From positions 62,001 through 126,000 of the forward strand of contig JABTTQ020000669.1 in NCBI GenBank assembly GCA_016081115.2: a stretch of DNA of 64,000 nt, written 5' to 3'. Numbering within the stretch: the first letter of the stretch is position 1; each line of letters starts with the position of its first letter. This document shows positions 1 to 11,700 of this stretch, one piece after another. Below the pieces are notes generated by a model. That model was given only the letters and a program-made list of their open reading frames with translations, did no database searches and was not told the origin of the DNA. The translations under genes and the position numbers were made by a program. Source of the DNA: Rehmannia glutinosa (lineage: Eukaryota > Streptophyta > Magnoliopsida > Lamiales > Orobanchaceae).

Positions 1-53
1 CTCGTACTCTTGTGAGCGTTGCTAGATTAATTTAGGTGTTTAGTGGTCAAACA
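1..53 (+). mobile_element. 3' tip of a Ty3/gypsy LTR, cut by the window edge
   Basis: The first 53 bases end in GTGTTTAGTGGTCAAACA and match the last part of the solo LTR at 35455-37028, which ends GTGTTTAGTGGTCGAACA. The upstream stretch with CTCGT and CTTGTGAG also matches there. What follows (ATATC) is not the tRNA-Asp primer site seen beside other gypsy LTRs in the window, so this is the outer end of a 3' LTR or of a solo LTR. The rest lies outside the window. Confidence 0.75.
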
Positions 54-690
54 ATATCTTTACAGCTTATCCATTGGTTTTACTCTTCATCCGGATAATT
101 TTCTCATGGTGATCCTCAGCTCGGTGGGAGCATGTGTTGGACAGATGGTTCTCCAGGCTTATGCGTGTATACGGGGATATGAGCGTGCCATGTGGGAATT
201 GTCTATGCCCAAGACCGTAGATGGGTTCCACTCCTTGTTCTATGCCAAGAAGTCTTTGGGATACAATTTTTTCCATTTTTTTCCTCGCTGTCAATGTAAG
301 TTTCTTATAGGACTCCCCTCTCCTGGCGAGCTATGGAAGATGATCTCTTCTATGTGTGGGATAATAGTTGGGAGTTCCCCTACGAATAGGTTTCGCAGGC
401 CAAGTTGGCCCTTGGTACTGTTGCTTCATGCTAGGAGTTGTTGGAGGCTTATAGATCCAAAAGGGTTGTTTAAGAGTCTTCTGAATGTTAGGGATTTCTT
501 GGTTAATCAACATTGTTTTACTTCCTTGCACTGTTATACTTGACGATTTCTTTCTTCTGATGTTGCTTCTTGTTTATTCTCTAGTAAAGGAGAGCTATAA
601 TATTGCTGAGTTGATGGACTTCAGGAGGATGGACAATGATAAGGCCAAGGGAAAGTTTGTTGTTGGAGGGAGCTCAAGCGCCGTGCCTCG
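54..690. other. No recognisable gene
   Basis: Open frames exist on both strands, for example 43-543 (+), but none shows a domain I recognise, and that frame starts inside the LTR tip. Mixed composition suggests old transposon-derived sequence, possibly upstream LINE sequence. No function can be supported. Confidence 0.5.
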
Positions 691-2226
691 GAGTGATGGC
701 AAACGAGGGTCTTGCAAATTTCTTGAGTTTGGCTGGGAAGGAGCTTGTTAAATCTATCATTAACTCATTACCAAATTAAATAATATCTTGCTATAAGCTT
801 CCAGCTGGATTTGTTATGATTATTATAGAATTTTGGCTAAATTTTGGTGGGGATCTAATGAGGGAAGGATAAACTGCATTGGATGAGGTGGGAGAAGCTA
901 ACACTGTCCAGAGAGGATGGGGGATTGGGTTTTCAAGATATATGGTTGTTTAATGATTCTCTTCTAGCTAAGCAGCTTTGGAGAATCTTTACACAACCCA
1001 ATCTTTTGATGAGTAAGTTGTTGAAAGCTAGGTACTTGAATAAAGTTGATATGTTCTATGTGGAAGCCAAAAATTCAGACTATTTTCTTTGGAAAAGTTT
1101 ATTGAAAGCCAAATATGTGCTGGTTCAAGGTGTGAGATTTTGCATAGCTGATGGTAAGTCCACTAGGATCTGGGATCATCCTTGGTTATGGGATTATCAT
1201 TCCCATGTTCTTGCTGGTGAAGTGGATGCACATAGAAAGGCTACATGGGTTAGTCAATTGCTGCGGGGGGTACAAGTGAGTGGAATTTGGAGATTATTAA
1301 GGAGATTTTCTGGCCTCCGGAAGTTGATGCAATTGTGGCTACTAAAATTTATAGTCAGTTGCACAAATATCAAATGGTTTGGAGCTATTCTAAAGACTTG
1401 AATTTGCTGTCAAATCTGCTTATAAGATACTTTGTGAAAAGAAAGTTCAAGCTCATTTGCAAGATGAGGGTAGTCATGATAGGAAGGACAGAATGAAGCA
1501 ATGGAAAATTCTTTCGAGTCTTAAAATAAAAAATAAGCTGAAGCATTTCTTATGGAAATGCATCCATAATATCTTATCATCTAGTGTGCAGCTCAAAAAG
1601 AGAGGGATGGAGATTGATGAGATCTGTGAGGGATGTGGGGAGGGATATGAAACAATTGATCGTCTTTTGTTTCACTGTGTTAGAGCTAGAAGGATTTGGA
1701 AAATTGCACATGTCAATTGGGATGGGCTTTATCATGAGAAGATGAGTATGGGAGAGTGGTAGAGCTCTGTTAGCCAGATGAAAGGAAATTTTGATGGAAC
1801 AAATCGAATCCAACTATCCACCTATAATGCTTGGAAGTTTCAAAGACAATGGATTTCAAATGTGGAGGTCATTCCTTTTGCGTTGCAAGAATGGTCGGAA
1901 TTTGATAATTATTATTAGTCAGCTGGATGGAAGTAGTTGCTTTATGGGTTTTCCCAGTGAAACCTATGTTCTTACCTCTTTGCTTTGTTTTGGGTTGAAC
2001 CTGTTGTTTGTGTATGGGATGAAAGAGATTCATCTTCTCTGTTTTATCCTTGTGTTATGTATATTTTTTTTCAGGTTCTTGTCTGTTTTTGTTGGTTATC
2101 ATGTTTTGGGGTTGTCCCTTAAGGTCGTTGGCTTATGGGGGGCTTTGGGTAAGTGTGCTTTGATTTGTAATTGTTCTTCATGAGTTTTTTCTGGTATATA
2201 TAAAACATTCGCTTATGACAAAAAAA
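691..2226 (+). pseudogene. LINE (non-LTR retrotransposon) 3' fragment: RT C-terminal part and zf-RVT
   Basis: This is a 5'-truncated, frameshifted LINE ORF2. From about 715 it reads SLAGKELVKSIINSLPN, then YKLPAG, FWWG and WEKLTLSREDGGLGFQD, the connection region after the RT palm in plant LINEs. It continues with LLKARY, GKSTRIWDHPWL, then at 1497-1762 a zf-RVT-like stretch (IKNKLKHFLWKCIHNILSS, CEGCGEGYETIDRLLFHC). The catalytic palm and the endonuclease are absent. Frame changes occur near 1275-1500 and there are in-frame stops. The element ends about 2219-2226 with a short A-run after TATATAAAACATTCGCTTATGAC, the usual LINE tail. It is dead and of the same general type as the minus-strand LINE at 5885-59000. 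Confidence 0.85.
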
Positions 2227-2534
2227 GCCTAAACAAAATAGAATTTATAAAAATAACTAAAACATATACAGAATAAAAAAAACAATTTTCTGGAACTAAT
2301 AAGCATACTAAAAAACCGACTAAAAAAACTACTGACACCAAACTAAAAACACCTAAATGTTAGTTCTATGAAAAGTTATATGCATTCGTGGATCAAACAT
2401 TCGAGATAGAATCATAATATATTTCAGTCATGAGTCTTAACACAAATTAAGTAAAAATTAAAGAGGTGTATTGCACATTTCAAAAAAGTAACCAAAAAAA
2501 AAGAAAAAAAAGAACTATAAAAACAAAGTCGCAT

Positions 2535-2668
2535 AATCGAAAGTACAACTAATTGTACCTGTTTGTCATGATATGTGCTCTCCAGGCTAAAACCATTCGA
2601 TTTTTAAAATATATACAGGTAAACTGCATGCACGAACCGATCAAACATGCAGGGGGACTAAATACATT
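2535..2668 (+). repeat. Direct repeat copy A (paired with 3777-3935)
   Basis: Both copies run AATCGAAA.TACAACTAA, TGTTTGTCATGATATG, an ATTCGA core, ATATATACA, CACGAACC, ATCAAACA and AAATACAT in the same order. They are diverged, and copy B carries a small insertion that repeats the GTCATG word. A shorter related stretch with ATCAAACATTCGAG lies at about 2385-2410. The class is unknown; the pair could be the ends of an old element or a dispersed repeat. Confidence 0.6.
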
Positions 2669-3119
2669 CGAGCTAAATTCAGTCACATTGTTAACACAAA
2701 TGAAGAAAAAAATTAAGCATGTTATTAAACATTTCATAATACAGAACCAGGACCAATATGCTAGGGTGGGACCGTAGGGACTGATCTAGTCCATTTATTC
2801 TTAATTTGGAATGGTTGTTATTAATCCATTATTTAAGGTAACTGAAAAGATACTAATTAGTTACAAGGGTATAATTGTAATTGCACTAATGGCCGGACAA
2901 TTAATTAAGGATAGGATTGTAATTTCATATCATATATGTAAATGTGGATTTGATTTTGGCCGAGATTTTTGGACGTGATTTTTTTCCAAAACTCATATCA
3001 CGTCTCTTCAACTTCTGAATTCTGCAAGGAACGACACAACAGTTGAGTCTCTTGGAAAAGTGGAAGAAAACTTTGAACCGATTTTGTGCAGAAGCAGAGG
3101 AAAGCCGAGTAAATCTCTT

Positions 3120-3365
3120 AAAGAGATATGTTTTTTTGCTGTGTTTTTTTTTATAGGTCCTTGTTATGATATTTTTTCACTTTTTTCAGTTATGTTGCAA
3201 TTGTTTGCATGTGATTCTAAAATGTTTTCTGAAAATCTCCGGTAAAGAGGTATGTTTTTTGCTTCAGTTTTTTGATAGGTTCTTGTTAATGAAATTTTTT
3301 CGACTTTTTTTCCAGTTCTTTTGCAATCTTTTGCATGTGGTTCTAAAAAATATTGCTGAAAATTA
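3120..3365 (+). repeat. Diverged tandem duplication of about 120 bp
   Basis: Unit 1 (about 3125-3243) and unit 2 (about 3247-3365) share, in order, AGATATG or AGGTATG, a T-run, TATAGGTCCTTGTTA or ATAGGTTCTTGTTA, a second T-run, TTTGCATGTG.TTCTAAAA and GCTGAAAA or TCTGAAAA. It is T-rich, non-coding and intron-like in composition. Confidence 0.65.
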
Positions 3366-3776
3366 TTTTGTTTTTTTAAGGATTTTTTTAAGTTTTTATT
3401 TTTTTGTGATTTGTTTTCTATCCTCTTTGATTTTTTGATGATGGCCGTCGATAGGCGAGTCTACGCTGGAGATATTTTGTTTTGGTTGTGTTTCTTGGTT
3501 GTTGGTTTGGGCGGTTAGGCTCTTTTTATGTGAAGTTTTTTTGTCGAGGCTTTTCTTGTGTGTTGTTACATTTGGGTTTCTAGTTTTATTTGGAACTTGG
3601 TTAAATTGCTTTTTGTCTTTAGCAAATTTTTAAGTTTTACGTAGTGTCAAATTTCATGGCATTGTATTTGTTCAGTTGTGGAATTTTGTTTGTGGGGAGT
3701 TTTTATGTTATAGATGATGATGGTGATTTAAATACATGTATGCATAAAACTACTAAATGGATTCAAGTGGTTTCTG

Positions 3777-3935
3777 AATCGAAATACAACTAAAAGTACA
3801 TGTTTGTCATGATATGGAGAGTTGTCATGGTATGTATTGTCTAGACTAAGAACATTCGAGTTTTCTCCATATATACATTAATGCAGTACATCAGATACAC
3901 GAACCAAAATCAAACACGCGGGACCCCAAATACAT
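3777..3935 (+). repeat. Direct repeat copy B (paired with 2535-2668)
   Basis: Second copy of the repeat described at 2535-2668, in the same orientation about 1.24 kb away. It contains an internal near-repeat of the GTCATG.TATG word. Confidence 0.6.
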
Positions 3936-5240
3936 CTCCATTGGGTTAAGGTCCTAACCAATTTGAACAAATGAGTCATCTGCATATTATTTTGCTTTAT
4001 ATTTTCCAATGAATTATTTTGAATTATCGTGACTTGTCTCCAATTGTTGGATTAATATCTCTTACTAAACTGAATAGGTCTGTTCTCTAGATCACTATTT
4101 TTTATATTCAGATTTTGGGTATTTATATAAAATCTGAAGAATTTGTTAAGCAAGAGTAAGTTATGAAAAATGGATGGTTCTATTTATAGTGGTTTGTATA
4201 GTGCACTCATAATGGACGAGGTTATGTTCTATATGCACTTTATTTAAATTATTGTATTTTACCGATAATCAACATTACAGCTGCTGTGAATTACATTTGA
4301 ATATTTTTTTCATTTTTTAACCATTTTAATTGATTATACTCTGTTGATTGTTTGGAAAATTAATATTTATTTTTTAGTTGCAGAATTCAATTCGATGATC
4401 CTATTTATTCCATAAAAAAAATTGGGTTTTTATTTTATATTAATGTTTATTGGCAAATCGAGGACTCGTTTAAATGCCCGATAAAACCGAATTTAATGGC
4501 ACACAAGCTCTGGTTTTCATGAAGACAAATTAAGAAGAATTCATGATTAATTGTAAAAAGAAATTAAAACAATGGGGTATTTAAAACTGAAACCAATTTA
4601 TATTCCAACAGACATTAAAATGATAGTCATTAATCACCAAAAAAGAGACACCAAAAGTTTTTGCTGCAGTAAAAAACAAAACTTATTAACAAATTTGACT
4701 TGCCATATATGGAAAAAATATTTGGGCAGGAACTTTCCAAAATTAAAGGCTATCTTGTTTTATATATTATATAGATGAAGTTAGTCTATTATTGTTGGAT
4801 ATCTTTTTTGGTATGTTAGGAGTGTTTCCAATCACTAAAAAATGTGATTCTCGCTTCGTAAAAAAAAAAAGAGTAGTTTTTAGTGTTTGCAAATACCAAC
4901 TTCTGCTTCTGATTTTGTTTGATTAAATCACAATCTAAAACCAGAGGGATGGGTGCTTCAAATTTTATTCTGCTTCTGATTTGACTTTTACAAACAAAGA
5001 GCACTTTTATAACTTATTTACCAAATACCTCAATTAATTAATTTAAGTTTTAGAATTAATTCGAATTTAGATTCTATTTGCAAAATGCAAATACTATCAA
5101 CTTATGGTTTTCAACTATTTTTAGCTTCTTCTACAATAATTTACTTTTTAAAATAAGTTTTTGCAAATACTATTATCTAGTTACTTGTCTATTGTTCAAC
5201 TATTTGCTTTGATGCATATAGAATAGAATACAAGAACTGT

Positions 5241-5884
5241 CAAAACAGACCGATGGGGCGGGACAACCCACAACCCACCAAAATCCGCCATTTGATCTGG
5301 CGGGGCAGGAAAATCAAAACCCAATCTAACACTTTTTGGGCCATGCGTTGAGTGGGCCGTCCGCCCATAAATTGAAAAATATATATTCTACGTTTCTATG
5401 TTTAGAAAAAAAAAAGAGAAATGAATTTAAGAATTTTTTTTTAAAGGAATCATAAACAATAATATTTTGTGGGATAAATGTGCCCTGAAATAAAAATCTT
5501 TAAAATAATTTCATCAGCAAAAATATTTAAATGTTGCAACATGGATAAAATAGATCCAGAGAAAAAATATGCAAATTTCTAACATTCAACATAACTATGA
5601 ACATTTATTTAGGTTGGCTTTGTAGTTTGTACACTCATACATGCATATAAAATAATTTCATACAATTATGAATATATAGAACTAGAGTTTCTGTCTTTTT
5701 TTCCCAAAAAAAGTGGGCGGGCCATGGGCCTGCCCTTCCCACCATGGGTTGGTATTCCAACTTGTGGCCCAAGTAGACTGGCTCGTTTAGGCCCTTTTCT
5801 TGGCAGGCCATTAAATCATTGACCATACCCTTACCTTTGGTGGTGCCGATAAAGCCACGAGCCTGGCCCTTTAACTTTTATTTT
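5241..5884. other. Intergenic, with two G+C-rich patches
   Basis: The patches at about 5250-5370 (GGGGCGGGACAACCC, GGGCCGTCCGCCC) and 5712-5870 (GGGCGGGCCATGGGCCTGCCC, GGCCCAAGTAGACTGGC) stand out from A+T-rich surroundings and bracket about 340 A+T-rich bases. This resembles the G+C-rich subterminal regions of some plant DNA transposons, but I find no clear terminal inverted repeat or target duplication. No gene is seen. Confidence 0.35.
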
Positions 5885-6626
5885 CCAAACGATTGTTGTA
5901 TATTAAACTCAAATCAAATTACTAGAGCGAGGATAACTAGCCTAGGGACCTACTTGGTTACATGATACAATCCAAGTAGGTAATTCATCATCCCAATACT
6001 AGGGAAGAGAGAGCAAACATCCAAACTTTTCAAACGTCTACAATACAACATCCAATAATAAGAATTAAAATTGAAAGACACAAACTGAAACAAAGACTTC
6101 ATAATGTTGATGTCGTTGGAAATTGAGCACTAACCATCTTCCAAAAAAGAGTAGCTAGAAATCCTCCTTGAAATTTCCTCATCATCAACATAGCAAGAAA
6201 TTTGTCTCCATCCACAATTAAAAGCAAGCATTAGAGCATGTAAAATAGCCTGTAAATACAAATCCACTGAACTCAAACATGGGTTCTTAGGTATTGAAAA
6301 GCCTTACACACCTTTCCTTCTTGATCCACACCCAAATCACCAAAGCCAAAATTAGCCAAACGAGAAAAATCAGCACTGAAGTAAATCGAGATACATTCTA
6401 CATCCTTTTGCTCCAAAGACATCACTTTACCAACTTCAAGATTTTGAGAAAGAACAGTTTTAGAAGTAGTCGTAGAGAGAGACAAATTCTTGTCATTCTC
6501 CATAAGCCGCTCCATCAGTAGCCCTTTCATCCGTCCAATGTTTTTCAAAAATCCACGATTATGGGTCTTCCATAGCCACCAAAGAAGATAGGTGGTGGTG
6601 GATTCTCTCTTGATAGAAAACAATAT
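5885..6626 (-). pseudogene. LINE ORF2 C-terminus and 3' UTR (3' part of the split LINE)
   Basis: Reading the minus strand from 6626, the frame encodes TTTYLLWWLWKTHNRG, the W..WK.RN motif that follows zf-RVT in plant LINE ORF2, then a degenerate tail to about 6273 and a 3' UTR ending near 5885. The missing upstream part is at 55526-59000 on the same strand. The zf-RVT HHLFF motif there and this WLWK motif are the expected distance apart once the intervening 49 kb is removed, allowing one single-base frameshift. The far 3' boundary is approximate. Confidence 0.75.
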
Positions 6627-6944
6627 TTCAGGGGTTCGTGGATAATGAGTGTAAAATATACGTGCATTTGAGGATTTAAAATGATATATATTTGATGCAT
6701 TTGCACGCATATTTAGTGTATTTTGCTTGGTTTCCTTTGTCGGGTGTGATACTGCGTACTCTTGTGAATTTTACAGGAAATGGAGCAAAAATGGATAAAA
6801 AGAGATATCACGTTCAAAAGTATAGGTCAAGAGTGGACGGTCAAACAAAAAGGAATTTCCTTCAAAAACGTCAAAACGCACTAATAGTTTCCAGCACTGG
6901 CGAGTTTAGTATTTTTTCCATAACGTTCTCTACAAAATTTATAT
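6627..6944 (+). mobile_element. Solo Ty3/gypsy (Athila/Tat-like) LTR, piece 1 of 3
   Basis: First part of an LTR that continues at 21263-21840 and 54949-55520 (about 1468 bp in all, close to the 1475 bp gypsy LTR at 32681-34155). It contains CCATAACGTTCTCT shortly before the element 1 insertion; the solo LTR at 35455 has CCATAACGCTCTCT at the equivalent place. The start is set by a candidate 5 bp duplication AATAT (6622-6626 and 55521-55525). The first two bases are TT rather than TG, so the start could instead be a TG at 6646 or 6650. There is no internal retrotransposon region, hence solo. Confidence 0.7.
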
Positions 6945-8491
6945 TGTAGGTCCCAAGGGGTGTGAGTATAAGGTTTAGAAGGGGGGGTTGAATAAACTTT
7001 ACCAACTTTTCGATTTAGTCCTTTTAAGATGTTCAGAGTTAATACTTCACAGCTAAGTTAGTTGATCAGCAGAGTTAGGCACTCAACAGACTCGACTGAG
7101 CTGTTGATAGAATAACTCAGCTATTTTGACTAAAACTTAACTCGACTCTGATATGTTTTCAGCGGAAGACTTAACACCCTTGAATCTTGGTTTAAGTTTG
7201 TTTTAATACTTGATTATAGCACTTTGTTAACTATCGGATGGACAACAAATTTATCAGCAGATATCAAAATAGTATGCAGTAATTAAAGTGTTGAAATGTA
7301 AGTGACACAACAAATTTTATAGAGGTTCGAAGATGGGGTAATTCTTCTACTCCTCTCTTCTCCAACTCCCGGAGGAATCCACTAAGTATTGATCAATGTA
7401 CAAAGTGGTTATCACCCGGATGCAAGTCTTGATCACACAAAGTGACTTGATCCTTTGGGACTCGATCCGAGATGCCTTGGTCACACGGTGGCTTCTCGAC
7501 GACTCGCCTTCTTCACAGGCGATGCCTTACTACTACAGCCCACTTGCTCAAGCTTCTTGGATTTGATCACGAAGCCTCCAAGAACTTGAAACTGGTTCGA
7601 CTTGAACCTTTCTACAATCCTTTGTGGAATATAGACCCCTTGATTCTTCAAATGTTTCCACTTCAACCGATTGAAGTCGCTTTTTCCTTCACAGTGAGTG
7701 TTGGATTGATTTCCTTCAGTATTGTAGGCTTGAGGATTGAGCTTAATTGACTTGAGAATATTTCAGTTACGATATTGCTTTCTTGCTTGTAATGGTGTTC
7801 TCGTGTAATCAAGGTAACCTTTTCTCAAGGTGATTCCTCAGGCCTTATATAATGTTCTTTTGAAAATTTGCCCGTTGAAGAGATAGGTTAATTTTCAAAA
7901 GACACTTGTGGTCGTTGGCTTGTCTTGTTGCAGTCCTTGGAATTGACATTTTCTCGTATTGAATGAGTCTTGACTTTTCGAGTTCTCGACACAGTGCAGT
8001 GCTTCCCATTGGTTTATTCCTTTTGCACGCTTCTGGATCGAGCACTTTAAGAAAAGCAAAGATATGGGAGTATTACTTGTTTAAGTAATTTTCTTGACTT
8101 CGCGGCAACGGATCTTTTTCAGTTGTCTCGACTTGACTGCATTTCCTTGATTTCCCCAGATGACTTCGATTTAGCTTCCAATTATTGGATGACTCATCTG
8201 TCACATCAACTTGAGACTTGGCTATCTTGAGTTGACTTGACTGACACTTTGCTCACCGCATCTCAACCGCACCTTGATCGAGTTCTGTTTTTCTTCCTTG
8301 CTACACTCACCCTTTACAATGAGTCTTCCTTCTAGTCTCCAGTTGACTTCTTGCATGTTCAGCATAGCTGACTTAACTCAGCTCGACCAACCCTATCTAT
8401 TACAGTGCAAATTACAGGGAAAATGGGGTGCCAACTTTCTATTCTAAGTTTTACATGGCATTCATCAAAATCTAAAATTAATTTCCCAACA
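6945..8491 (-). repeat. Element 1 3' LTR
   Basis: 1547 bp, bounded by TG and CA on either strand. It pairs with 19700-21257 over its length. A minus-strand TATA-like TATATAAGG lies at about 7849-7857. The adjoining bases 8492-8513 are the polypurine tract. The two LTRs differ by substitutions and by many small changes at CAG/CTG words. Confidence 0.9.
7845..7860 (-). promoter_or_regulatory. LTR TATA-like box (element 1, 3' LTR)
   Basis: The minus strand reads TATATAAGGCCTGAGG. The same motif, TATATAAGGCTGAGG, is in the 5' LTR at about 20613-20628, and a TATAAAAGGCTGAGG version is in the element 2 LTRs. It is the likely LTR core promoter, by position and conservation only. Confidence 0.5.
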
Positions 8492-8513
8492 ATTTCCCCC
8501 TTTTGATGATGCC
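8492..8513 (-). other. Polypurine tract of element 1
   Basis: The minus strand reads GGCATCATCAAAAGGGGGAAAT and abuts the 3' LTR (TGTTGGG). This is the usual copia plus-strand primer arrangement and fixes the element's orientation. Confidence 0.85.
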
Positions 8514-8789
8514 AAAACTTAAAACATGCATTCAACAATTAAATAGCAAAGATACGCATGCACAATGTAGAATCACAGAATGTATGCGTAGAATCAATCT
8601 TTTATTGATCACAACATTTTAGTTCTTTACACAGCTGTTTACAAAGTGTATCAGAGCTTAATTAGAGCTTAAGGTAATCATACTATTCTATATCTACGCA
8701 AGTATAGATATTATACAATTTTATTCAATGTACAGAAGACTTACATGCAAATGCATTTACATAGTAAAATACATGAAGGGGTGGACAAC

Positions 8790-11700
8790 AACACTTCATC
8801 TCCTTTCACGCTTCCTTCTTTCCTCATCACTATGTCTTCTCGATCTTTTTCTTCTTCTCTTCTTCACCGCTTTCTTTTTCTCATATGCTTTTTTCCTCGG
8901 CCTTCATCTCTTCTTTTTCTTTCTTGCCTTTCTTCCCACAACTGAGTTTGTCTTCTATTTTCTTCTTCGATTCTCTTCACATACTCAGCATTGTTCTTGG
9001 CTACTTGTATGTTAGCTATTGCATCAAGTCCAGCCCAATAGATCCCTCATTTCTTCCTTGGATCTACGTATTCAATATTTTTGGGTAGAGGTCTAGGTCT
9101 GAAACCTCTTCCTCCACCAATGCTTCTTCCTCTGCCTCTGGGAGTGTATTGTACTGGGGCCTTCTTCTTCCCACAAATTGAGTGACTGCAGGTGATCACA
9201 GAGTCTGGTCGCCTGTCCTTCTTCACATAGCTTGAGGCCTTTTTCCCAATATAAATCCTGTGCTTAAGTCATGGACATATTTTTGAAGAGCCCTCTGACT
9301 CGAGCGTTTTGAATTCATCGACTGATCTCAGCTTGCTTTCGACGTCTGAGATGGCATCAGTGTCTCGCCTCGCCGGAATGCCTCCATATTGTTTCAAGAT
9401 ATATTCATTACTCGGGCATCCATCTTTCCTTCCACCTCCTTCATCCTCGCTTCTACTATCTTCTCTTTTCACCATGGGTATCGCTGAGTGTTGGAGCGCA
9501 GAGTCATCGGGAGTTTCGATGATATCGGCTATGACTAATCCTTGTTGAGGGGTTTTTGCAATCATCGAGTCATGTCTTTCGAACCTTCCCCTCAACAGAT
9601 TTTCCTTTTTCTTCTCTCTTCTCTGTTCCTCAACCTGTCTTCTCCTTCAAACAAGGCCTCTTCTTCTTCTCACTTCGAGATCCTTTTAACGTCTTTAGGT
9701 ATTCCTCTTCCCCCTTTTTGGCATCATCAAAGGAGAGAGGAACCCCTCGAAACATGCCAACAATCATGAAGTCCAAGCGACTGATAGCTGAGTTATGCTT
9801 GGAATTTGCTTCGGAGTATCTTGCACGGAATTCAGCGAGTGGCTTTTGATTCCGCCGCCACCGCTTGATTCGGCCGAGAGGAGGCTGAATTTCTTCTCCA
9901 TGTTCTCCTCTACGCGCAGAAGCTCTTTGCGATGAAATTCACGTAGCAGCTCCATTTCTGTGTTATTTGAGGTATGCATTCTGTCAATATTTTCCTGCAT
10001 CCTCCTTTTCATGTCAGCATTATCAGCGCTCCAGACTAGCATTTTATTGAACAATGTTCTGAAGTACTAAACTTGTTCCACGCGCATTGTCTGTTGTTGT
10101 TGCCACCATTCCTGGATCTTGACAATTATTCCACACAGATCGACAGTTAGATTGGCGTCTCGGTTATCCAGTCTCATGTCCAGTGAGCCCTGGTGCCTTT
10201 CCATCTTCTCTATCTCCGCAAATATGGCCTTGAAAACTTCTCGAACCTCACCTCGGTGGCGGCCAGCGGCGTCAAAGTCGAAATCTCTTTGGGGACGATG
10301 GTGTCCGTTGGAATGACGGGATCAGGTCTATGGAAACATTGTTGATCTGTGGTTGATTCTTCAAGAAGATCAGGCAGCTCCAGAGAGAAAGGGAACGATT
10401 CTTCGAACGGATCATCACAGACAATGGGAATATGTTCAATAGTAACTCGTGCCCGTGATGTGCCCGGTTGCATCGATTCTCGCTGCGGCTTGGGTAGCCT
10501 GTGCGATTGATCGTGTTTGTTGTGGGTCATTGGGGTATTGACCACTGGCCGAGCCTCGCTTGTCTCAACAGCCTTGGCTTCTGCGGTCTGGTTTTTCCAT
10601 GTGAGTTGGGTCCTCGGCCGACGAGCGCGTCATCGGACAATGATGAGATTTGCATGGGTGGCTCATCATCAAAAGTAAAGGTTTGACGAGTAGCCTTAAG
10701 GTTGGACTTACTCGTGCTTGGGAGAACATCCTCAGCTAAGTCTTTTGGATCGGCAAAGGGGGATGACTCAGCTTTGTCTTCACCTTCAGATCCCAGAAAG
10801 GTTACATCAGGATTGTCTTGGGAATCGTGAAAAGCACTTATCTACTTTTCAGATGGATCAATGATAGTAGGAGGGATGTTCTGTGCTTCCATCTCTTTAA
10901 CCCGGGAAGTCTCAACCTCCCGTTGGCCTTCATTAACTCCTGCAATCTCAACTGCAGCGAGGCCTTGGACAATCCCTTCGACTGATTCAACTGCCTTAGG
11001 GTCTTCAGAGGTTGCATCCACTGGAGTCTCAACTCCATGGATTGCACTTTCATTGCCCAGAGTGTTAACTCCTGGGCGATTCCATCTGTGTCTCTCGCAT
11101 CGCAGCGTCATTCGCCTTCAAAGCAGTTGGCACTTCAGTTGAGACAGACTCAACTGTCTGAGCCTCTTCAGTGACAACTTACTGTGTATCCATTTGTTTT
11201 TCTTTCTCCACTTTGCTCCAAGATTCGTTGTGGAGTCACCGCAGATCCTCCGTCCTGCCGCAGTGGAAAGAGTTTCCCCCGGCACACCAATTTGAGTGAC
11301 TTGATTGGGGTCACTCGTCTCCGGACTCCCACTGTTCCTTTGAGTGTTCACCGTTTGGGGGTGATAAGACACCTTCATCGGGGTTGGCTCGACTTGGGTC
11401 CCCAAGTTCCCGGCCATCGCCAATTCCTTAACACCTTCTTCTCGAGTGAGTGGGAAGTGGTGGCAAAGAATAACGGTTGCAATTGGCCGCACCACTCCCA
11501 TAGGATCAATCTCCACCGTGATTTGGAAGATTCCCAGGGCCTTCCATCACATTTGCTCATTTAGGATCCTGGATTCCCGCATTTGGCTTGCGATCTCCAA
11601 TTCTTCTTGATGCAGCAGGTCCCGATCCTCATTGCTCTCTCGACAACATATCAAGGTGTGGATGAGTATGATCGGTGGTTCTGTTAGAGGCAGACATCGC

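Larger units (their letters stand above)
2227..5240. other. A+T-rich intergenic DNA, no gene recognised
   Basis: Long A and T runs and no ORF with a recognisable domain. It contains the direct repeat pair and the tandem duplication listed separately. The short open frames at 3060-3245 and 3166-3438 are T-rich translations lying in the tandem duplication and look non-coding. Confidence 0.6.

Noticed and set aside
43..543. 166-codon open frame on the + strand
   Set aside because: It starts inside the gypsy LTR tip, has no recognisable domain and overlaps equally open frames on the other strand.
5241..5884. A DNA transposon bounded by the two G+C-rich patches
   Set aside because: I could not find matching terminal inverted repeats or a target duplication, so it is listed only as unexplained sequence.
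8728..9088. Hydrophobic Leu/Phe-rich frames on the + strand that look like membrane proteins
   Set aside because: They are the antisense of the Lys/Arg/Glu-rich tail of the third ORF; the same shadow appears at 23624-23902.
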